This document shows positions 57,805 through 64,000 of a stretch of 64,000 bases of DNA, piece after piece. Both the position numbers and the translations under genes were made by a program. Origin of the DNA: Microbacterium sp. 4R-513 (GTDB lineage: Bacteria > Actinomycetota > Actinomycetes > Actinomycetales > Microbacteriaceae); the NCBI RefSeq assembly GCF_011046485.1, contig NZ_CP049256.1, positions 3,038,001 through 3,102,000 of the forward strand, read 5' to 3'. Numbering within the stretch: position 1 is the stretch's first letter; the number at the start of each line of letters is the position of its first letter. The notes below the pieces were generated by a model. That model saw only the letters and a list, made by a program, of their open reading frames with translations. It did no database searches and had not been told where the DNA came from.

Positions 57805-57967
57805 GGCGTCCACGGTAGCGGGCCGGGCGGGCACTGCGCACGAAGCCCCTCGGCCCTTCACCCGGGACGGGCGGTGGCCTAGCATATGCGGGCCTCCCGC
57901 GACATGCCCCGAACGGCTCCTGGGCCCGCTGTTAGCCTGGGTCCACTCATACGGAACCGGAGCGAAT

Positions 57968-59399
57968 GTGTCATTGGCTGATCTCGTCGTCGTCGCAAAC
58001 CGGCTTCCCGTAGACCGTGTCTCCGAGTCCGGCAACGGCGACGAGGAATGGCGACGGTCGCCGGGAGGCCTCGTCACGGCGTTGGAACCGGTCATGCGCC
58101 GCGCCGACGGCGCGTGGGTCGGATGGCCCGGCAAACCCGGCATCGAAGTCGAGCCGTTCGAGTTCGAGGGGGACGCACCTCGTCCCCGTCGCACTGAGCG
58201 CGGAGGACGTCGAGGACTACTACGAGGGCTTCTCCAACGACACGATCTGGCCGCTGTACCACGACGTCATCGCCGTGCCGCGCTATCGCCGCGTGTGGTG
58301 GGACGCGTACGTGCGCGTCAACCGACGCTTCGCGGAGGCCGCGGCATCCGTCGCCGCCGAAGGCGCCACCGTCTGGGTGCAGGACTACCAGCTGCAGCTC
58401 GTCCCGCAGCTGCTGCGCGAAGCGCGCCCCGACCTCACGATCGGCTACTTCCACCACATCCCCTTCCCCGCATACGGGCTGTACTCGCAGCTCCCGTGGC
58501 GCAAGCAGGTGCTCGAGGGGCTGCTGGGCGCCGACGTCATCGGCTTCCAGCGGGTGACGGATGCCTCGAACTTCGCCCGTGCCGTCAGGCGCCAGCTGCG
58601 CTACGAGACCCGGGCCTCCGGCATCCGCGTGCCGCAGGACGACGGATCGACGCGGCTCGCGCTCGCGAAGGCCTTCCCGATCTCGATAGACGCCTCGTCG
58701 TACGCGGAGCTGGCGGCGCGAGCAGACATCCGGGCGCGCGCGGCGGAGATCCGCGAGGGGCTCGGCAACCCCAAGACGGTCTTCCTCGGCGTCGACCGCC
58801 TCGACTACACGAAGGGCATCCAGCATCGCCTCAAGGCGTTCGGCGAGCTGCTCGCGGACGGCCGGCTGACGGTCGAGGACGCGACGCTCGTACAGGTGGC
58901 CAGCCCGAGCCGCGAGCGCGTCGAGGCCTACATCCAGCTCCGGGACGAGATCGAACTGACCGTGGGGCGGATCAACGGCGACTACGACACCGTGGGCCAC
59001 ACGGCGATCCGCTACCTCCACCAGGCGTACCCGCGTGAGGAGATGGTGGCCTTCTTCCTCGCGGCCGACGTCATGCTCATCACGGCTCTCCGCGACGGCA
59101 TGAACCTCGTCGCGAAGGAGTACGTCGCCAGTCGCATCGACAACCGCGGCGTGCTGATCCTGAGCGAGTTCGCGGGCGCGGCAGACGAGCTCGGCAGCGC
59201 CATCCGGATCAACCCGCACGACATCGGCGGGCTCAAGGACGCGATGATGCGCGCTGTCGAGATGCCTGCCGCCGAGCAGGGCCGTCGCATGCGCGCCCTC
59301 CGTCGCAAGGTCACCGAGAACGACATCGCGGCCTGGTCCCGCTCGTTCCTCGCCTCGCTCGACGAGGTGCGCCGCGCGAAGGAAGAGGCGTCGGGATGA
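57968..59399 (+). pseudogene. otsA: Trehalose-6-phosphate synthase OtsA, single-base frameshift
   Basis: GT20 glycosyltransferase: UDP-glucose (or GDP-glucose) plus glucose-6-phosphate gives trehalose-6-phosphate. GTG at 57968 (VSLADLVVVANRLPVD). The frame breaks in a five-G run at 58168-58172; four Gs would read FEGTHLVPVALS and continue in the second frame to 59399, giving about 477 residues. Substrate-binding motifs follow: WVQDYQLQLVP, YFHHIPFP, GVDRLDYTKGI, DGMNLVAKEYV. All are intact, and otsB follows with an overlap, so a sequence error is likelier than loss. Confidence 0.82.
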
Positions 59400-60178
59400 C
59401 GGATGCCTCGGGCGCCGCACTCGACGAGCTCGCGCGCACGCCCGTCCTTCTCACTGCGCTGGACTTCGACGGCACGCTGTCGCCGCTCGAGAACGAGCCG
59501 ATGGACGCGCGCATGCTGCCGGCGGCGCGGGATGCGGTCGAGGCCCTGGTCGGGACCCCCGAGACCTTCGTCGCCCTCGTCTCCGGACGGAGCCTCAGTG
59601 ACCTGCGGGTCATCGCCGAGCACGGCGACGACTCGCGCATCTGGCTCGCGGGCTCGCACGGCGCCGAGTTCTGGATCCCCGGCGAGGGCGCCGTCGAACC
59701 CGCAGACGACCCCGCCGACGTCGCGCTCCGCGACCGCCTGCGCAGCGAGGCCGAGCAGGCGACGAGCGACCTGGAGGGCGTCTGGATCGAGCCGAAGACC
59801 TTCGGCTTCGGGGTGCATACGCGACGATCGGATGCCGAGTCCGCCGACGCCGCGAACCGCCGGGTCGATCGGATCGTCGCCGCCCACGCCCCTCATTGGC
59901 GCCGCCGGACAGGGCACAACATCGTCGAGTACTCCTTCCGCCACGAGGGCAAGGACTCGGCGGTGAGGGAGCTGCGGGAGCGCACCGGCGCGACCGCCGT
60001 GCTGTTCGCAGGCGACGACGTCACCGACGAGGACGCGCTGCGCAGCCTCGGGCCCCGGGACGTCGGGGTGCACGTCGGAACCGGCCCGACGGCGGCTCGC
60101 GCGCTCGTGAAGGACATCCCGGCGATGGCGGCGTTCCTCGCCGAGCTGGCGCGTCGGCGGTCTGCGCCGCGGGAATAG
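59396..60178 (+). CDS. otsB: Trehalose-6-phosphate phosphatase
   Basis: 260 residues; ATG overlaps the otsA stop. HAD superfamily: nucleophile motif DFDGTLSP with Asp23 and Asp25, [10 protein letters not shown] (motif II), [26 protein letters not shown] and metal site [12 protein letters not shown] (motif IV). Completes the OtsAB route from UDP-glucose to trehalose, a common osmoprotectant. Confidence 0.94.
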   Translation: MTDASGAALDELARTPVLLTALDFDGTLSPLENEPMDARMLPAARDAVEALVGTPETFVALVSGRSLSDLRVIAEHGDDSRIWLAGSHGAEFWIPGEGAVEPADDPADVALRDRLRSEAEQATSDLEGVWIEPKTFGFGVHTRRSDAESADAANRRVDRIVAAHAPHWRRRTGHNIVEYSFRHEGKDSAVRELRERTGATAVLFAGDDVTDEDALRSLGPRDVGVHVGTGPTAARALVKDIPAMAAFLAELARRRSAPRE

Positions 60179-60188
60179 ACTGCAGATC

Positions 60189-61907
60189 ATGCCCCAGCCG
60201 TCTGCAGAGCACGAGAACGCGATCGACATCAAACCCCGCAGCCGAGTCGTCACGGACGGCATCGAGGCCACGACGTCGCGCGGCATGCTCCGTGCCGTCG
60301 GCATGGGCGACGAGGACTGGGACAAGCCCCAGATCGGCATCGCATCGAGCTGGAATGAGATCACGCCGTGCAACCTGAGCCTCGACCGGCTCGCGCAGGG
60401 TGCGAAGGAGGGCGTGCACGCGGGCGGCGGCTACCCCCTGCAGTTCGGCACGATCTCGGTCTCCGACGGGATCTCGATGGGCCACGAGGGCATGCACTTC
60501 TCGCTCGTGAGCCGCGAGGTCATCGCGGACTCCGTCGAGACGGTCATGATGGCCGAGCGCCTCGACGGCTCGGTGCTCCTCGCGGGGTGCGACAAGTCCA
60601 TTCCCGGGATGCTCATGGCATCGGCGCGGCTCGACCTGTCGAGCGTCTTCCTCTACGCCGGCTCGATCGCTCCGGGCTGGGTCAAGCTCAGCGACGGCAC
60701 CGAGAAGGACGTCACGATCATCGACTCCTTCGAGGCGGTGGGCGCCTGCCTCGCCGGCAAGATGAGCGAAGCCGACCTCAAGCGCATCGAGTGCGCCATC
60801 GCGCCGGGTGAGGGCGCCTGCGGCGGCATGTACACGGCCAACACGATGGCCTCCGTCGCCGAGGCCCTCGGCCTCTCGCTGCCCGGCTCGGCCGCACCGC
60901 CGTCGGCCGACCGCCGCCGCGACTACTTCGCGCACCGCTCGGGTGAGGCGGTCGTGAACCTCCTGAAGCTCGGCATCACGACCCGCGACATCCTCACGAA
61001 GGAGTCGTTCGAGAACGCGATCGCCCTCGCGATGGCGCTCGGCGGCTCCACGAACGTCGTCCTCCACCTCCTTGCGATCGCGCGCGAGGCCGACGTCGAG
61101 CTCTCGCTCCACGACTTCAACCGCATCGGCGACCGGGTACCCCACGTCGCCGACATGAAGCCGTTCGGCAAGTACGTCATGAACGACGTCGACCGCCACG
61201 GCGGCATCCCCGTCATCCTCAAGGCGATGCTCGACGAGGGTCTCATCCACGGCGACGCGCTCACCGTCACGGGCAAGACGATGGCCGAGAACCTCCGCGC
61301 CCTCGACCCCGACCCGGTCGACGGCATCGTCATCCACCGCTTCGACGAGCCGATCCACGAGAAGGGCGGCATCACGATCCTGCATGGCACGATCGCGCCC
61401 GAGGGGGCGGTCGTGAAGTCCGCCGGCTTCGACAGCGACGTCTTCGAGGGCCCCGCGCGTGTGTTCGAACGCGAGCGCGCTGCGATGGACGCTCTGGAGG
61501 CGGGCGAGATCGCTGCCGGCGACGTCGTCGTCATTCGCTACGAGGGCCCCAAGGGCGGTCCCGGCATGCGCGAGATGCTTGCGATCACCGCCGCCATCAA
61601 GGGCGCAGGCCTCGGAAAAGATGTACTACTCTTGACGGACGGACGATTCTCAGGCGGCACAACCGGCCTGTGCATCGGCCACATAGCACCCGAAGCGGTG
61701 GACGCAGGTCCGATCGCCTTCGTGCGCGATGGTGATCTGATACGGGTCGATATCGCGGCTCGCACTCTCGACCTACTCGTCGACGAGGCAGAGCTGAGCT
61801 CCCGCCGTGAGGGCTGGGAGCCCCTTCCTCCGCGCTATACCCGTGGCGTCCTTGCCAAGTACTCCCGTCTCGTGCGCTCCGCTTCCGAGGGCGCCACCAC
61901 GGGCTGA
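60189..61907 (+). CDS. ilvD: Dihydroxy-acid dehydratase
   Basis: Fe-S dehydratase of valine, leucine and isoleucine synthesis. 572 residues. Cluster cysteines Cys134 (GCDKSIPG) and Cys211 ([12 protein letters not shown]), plus the early TPCNLSLD Cys. C-terminal motif [21 protein letters not shown]. Codons 475-536 (61613-61795) use rare AT-ending codons (AAA, CTA, ATA, ACA, TCA) unlike the rest of the gene (see findings). Probably one transcript with ilvB, 45 bp downstream. Confidence 0.96.
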   Translation: MPQPSAEHENAIDIKPRSRVVTDGIEATTSRGMLRAVGMGDEDWDKPQIGIASSWNEITPCNLSLDRLAQGAKEGVHAGGGYPLQFGTISVSDGISMGHEGMHFSLVSREVIADSVETVMMAERLDGSVLLAGCDKSIPGMLMASARLDLSSVFLYAGSIAPGWVKLSDGTEKDVTIIDSFEAVGACLAGKMSEADLKRIECAIAPGEGACGGMYTANTMASVAEALGLSLPGSAAPPSADRRRDYFAHRSGEAVVNLLKLGITTRDILTKESFENAIALAMALGGSTNVVLHLLAIAREADVELSLHDFNRIGDRVPHVADMKPFGKYVMNDVDRHGGIPVILKAMLDEGLIHGDALTVTGKTMAENLRALDPDPVDGIVIHRFDEPIHEKGGITILHGTIAPEGAVVKSAGFDSDVFEGPARVFERERAAMDALEAGEIAAGDVVVIRYEGPKGGPGMREMLAITAAIKGAGLGKDVLLLTDGRFSGGTTGLCIGHIAPEAVDAGPIAFVRDGDLIRVDIAARTLDLLVDEAELSSRREGWEPLPPRYTRGVLAKYSRLVRSASEGATTG

Positions 61908-61952
61908 CTCGGCTTCCGACATCCTTTCCGCCGTCGATACGAAGGTCCCATC

Positions 61953-63758
61953 ATGACCGCCGATTCCGTAACGGCCGTGCCCCGGCCGCCAGCCCGCACC
62001 GCGTCCGCTCCCTCGCCCGTGCTCACGGGCGCGGAAGCCGTCGTCAAGTCCCTCGAGCTCCTCGGCGTCACCGACGTCTTCGGGCTCCCCGGCGGTGCGA
62101 TCCTCCCCGTCTACGACCCGCTCATGGACACGTCCGAGATCCGCCACATCCTGGTGCGGCACGAGCAGGGCGCCGGCCACGCGGCCGAGGGCTATGCCGC
62201 GGCATCCGGTCGCACAGGCGTCGCGATCGCAACCTCGGGTCCCGGCGCGACCAACCTCGTGACCGCGATCGCCGACGCCTACATGGACTCGGTGCCGATC
62301 GTCTGCATCACCGGTCAGGTGTTCTCGAACCTCATGGGGACGGACGCCTTCCAGGAGGCCGACATCGTCGGCATCACGATGCCGATCACCAAGCACTCGT
62401 TCCTCGTGAAGGACCCGGCCGAGATCCCCGCCGCGATCGCGGCGGCGTACGAGATCGCCAGCACGGGCCGCCCGGGCCCCGTCCTCGTCGACATCACGAA
62501 GGACGCGCAGCAGGCCGAGGCGCCGTTCATCTGGCCCCCCAAGATCGACCTGCCCGGCTACCGTCCCGTCACGAAGGCGCACGGCAAGCAGATCCAGGCC
62601 GCGGCGCAGCTGCTCGCCTCCGCCAAGAAGCCCGTGCTCTACGTCGGCGGCGGCGTCATCCGCGCCCACGCATCGGCCGAGCTGCTCACGCTCGCCGAGA
62701 CGACGAACGCGCCGGTCGTCACGACTCTGATGGCCCGCGGCGCCTTCCCCGACTCGCACCCGCAGCACCTCGGCATGCCGGGCATGCACGGGACCGTCCC
62801 GGCGGTGCTCGCGCTCCAGGAGGCGGACCTCCTCGTCGCGCTCGGCGCACGCTTCGACGACCGCGTGACCGGCAAGGCGGCGTTGTTCGCGCCGCACGCC
62901 CAGGTCGTGCACGTCGACATCGACCCCGCCGAGATCTCGAAGATCCGCACCGCCGACGTGCCGATCGTGGGAGACCTCAAAGAGGTCCTCGTCGACCTCG
63001 AGGGCGCGTTCCGCGGCGTCGCCGGCCCCAAAGCCGACACCGAGGAGTGGTGGTCGTTCCTCGACGGTCTGCGCTCCGAGTTCCCGCTGGGCTACACGCA
63101 GCCGTCCGACGGTCTGATGTCGCCGCAGTACGTCATCTCGCGCATCGGCGAGCTCACCGGTCCCGAGGGCGTCTATGCCGCCGGCGTCGGCCAGCACCAG
63201 ATGTGGTCCGCGCAGTTCATCAAGTACGAGCGCCCCAACTCGTGGCTCAACTCGGGCGGCGCCGGCACGATGGGCTACGCGGTCCCGGCCGCGATGGGAG
63301 CCAAGGTCGCCCAGCCCGACCGCCACGTCTGGGCGATCGACGGCGACGGATGCTTCCAGATGACCAATCAGGAACTCGCCACCTGTGCGATCAACAACAT
63401 CCCGATCAAGGTCGCGATCATCAACAACTCCTCGCTCGGCATGGTGCGCCAGTGGCAGACGCTCTTCTATGACGGCCGCTACTCGCACACGAACCTCAAC
63501 ACGGGTCACGGAACCGTCCGCATCCCGGACTTCGTGAAGCTCGCCGAGGCATACGGATGCCTCGCGATCCGCGTCGAGAAGCAGGAGGACGTGGATGCCG
63601 CGATCCAGACCGCCCTCGAGACGAACGACCGCCCCGTCGTCATCGACTTCGTCGTGAGCGCCGACGCGATGGTGTGGCCCATGGTTCCGCAGGGCGTGAG
63701 CAACAGCTACGTCCAGTACGCGCGCGACCACGCGCCGGCGTTCGAGCAGGAGGACTGA
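61953..63758 (+). CDS. ilvB: Acetolactate synthase large subunit
   Basis: TPP-dependent enzyme, 2 pyruvate to acetolactate. 601 residues from ATG at 61953. Catalytic Glu71 ([14 protein letters not shown]), [33 protein letters not shown] as TPP/Mg motif (GDG...NN), and a FAD-binding middle domain. Only three bases separate it from the ilvN start, so the two subunits are co-translated. Confidence 0.96.
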   Translation: MTADSVTAVPRPPARTASAPSPVLTGAEAVVKSLELLGVTDVFGLPGGAILPVYDPLMDTSEIRHILVRHEQGAGHAAEGYAAASGRTGVAIATSGPGATNLVTAIADAYMDSVPIVCITGQVFSNLMGTDAFQEADIVGITMPITKHSFLVKDPAEIPAAIAAAYEIASTGRPGPVLVDITKDAQQAEAPFIWPPKIDLPGYRPVTKAHGKQIQAAAQLLASAKKPVLYVGGGVIRAHASAELLTLAETTNAPVVTTLMARGAFPDSHPQHLGMPGMHGTVPAVLALQEADLLVALGARFDDRVTGKAALFAPHAQVVHVDIDPAEISKIRTADVPIVGDLKEVLVDLEGAFRGVAGPKADTEEWWSFLDGLRSEFPLGYTQPSDGLMSPQYVISRIGELTGPEGVYAAGVGQHQMWSAQFIKYERPNSWLNSGGAGTMGYAVPAAMGAKVAQPDRHVWAIDGDGCFQMTNQELATCAINNIPIKVAIINNSSLGMVRQWQTLFYDGRYSHTNLNTGHGTVRIPDFVKLAEAYGCLAIRVEKQEDVDAAIQTALETNDRPVVIDFVVSADAMVWPMVPQGVSNSYVQYARDHAPAFEQED

Positions 63759-63761
63759 GGC

Positions 63762-64000
63762 ATGCCGAGTCACGTGCTGAGCCTTCTCGTGGAGGACAAG
63801 CCCGGTCTGCTGACCCGCGTCGCGGGGCTCTTCGCCCGCCGCGGCTTCAACATCGAGTCGCTCGCGGTGGGCGTCACCGAGGTCCCCGGGCTCTCCCGCA
63901 TCACCGTGGTCGTCGACGTGGAGGAGCTGCCGCTCGAGCAGGTCACGAAGCAGCTCAACAAGCTCATCAACGTCATCAAGATCGTGGAGCTCGAGCCCGT
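63762..64000 (+). CDS. ilvN: Acetolactate synthase small subunit (3' end outside window)
   Basis: 79 residues visible, cut by the window edge; expected about 165-170. N-terminal ACT domain: [37 protein letters not shown], the valine-binding regulatory subunit. Confidence 0.95.
   Translation, partial: MPSHVLSLLVEDKPGLLTRVAGLFARRGFNIESLAVGVTEVPGLSRITVVVDVEELPLEQVTKQLNKLINVIKIVELEP

Overview
The window is dense, very GC-rich actinobacterial chromosome with short intergenic gaps, many ATGA/GTGA stop-start overlaps and frequent GTG starts. Gene content (prfB-ftsE-ftsX-smpB order, Ku/LigD, Tad pilus genes, a LAL-type LuxR regulator) and the constantly recurring word GGATGCC/GGCATCC fit Microbacteriaceae, most likely Microbacterium or a close relative; that placement is inference. 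No integrase, transposase, phage gene, CRISPR array or replication origin was seen. No stretch longer than 300 bases lacks a feature.

Layout: (1) 1-2038 housekeeping cluster murI (cut by the window edge), rph, rdgB, then a CDF metal exporter. (2) 3037-7469 end-joining repair: ligD on the minus strand and ku on the plus strand, with a two-domain Gmad2-like lipoprotein gene between them. (3) 7486-10212 DedA protein, tRNA-Leu(UAG), a frameshifted membrane-anchored esterase and a small PLDc_N-type membrane protein. (4) 10345-14801 a compact Flp/Tad type II secretion/pilus operon of seven genes. (5) 14846-18082 a putative hairpin leader, a DUF4242 gene, a small helical protein and a large LuxR (LAL) regulator. 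(6) 18101-27348 a translation/division block: MFS exporter, prfB, GMC oxidoreductase (reverse), ftsE, ftsX, smpB, an HNH endonuclease pseudogene, a SIMPL protein, a frameshifted membrane-anchored protein and ssrA (tmRNA). (7) 27539-44576 mixed metabolic and envelope genes: gamma-glutamyltransferase, flavin amine oxidase, a 1142-residue multi-spanning patatin-like hydrolase, YaeQ, MFS, a squalene-cyclase-like protein, an SRPBCC/FAD oxidoreductase pair, a secreted subtilase, a lipoprotein, HisN-like phosphatase, tRNA-Lys(CUU), and an MFS/MarR pair behind a 30-bp operator.

(8) 44764-57053 reads as a coherent catabolic locus. A LivJ/G/F/H/M-type ABC importer is followed by an acyl-CoA ligase, a TetR regulator, a clear 3-hydroxybutyrate dehydrogenase and an alpha/beta hydrolase. 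Behind a GC-rich inverted repeat comes an IclR regulator divergent from ScoA, ScoB and an acetyl-CoA acetyltransferase. Together they could import and hydrolyse a 3-hydroxybutyrate-type compound and convert it through acetoacetate and acetoacetyl-CoA to acetyl-CoA. (9) 57088-60178 a GNAT protein, a small membrane protein and the trehalose genes otsA (frameshifted) and otsB. (10) 60189-64000 branched-chain amino-acid synthesis ilvD, ilvB and the start of ilvN.

Four otherwise intact genes carry a single extra base in a C or G homopolymer (near 8915, 26668, 52579 and 58168). That pattern looks more like sequence error than four real inactivations.
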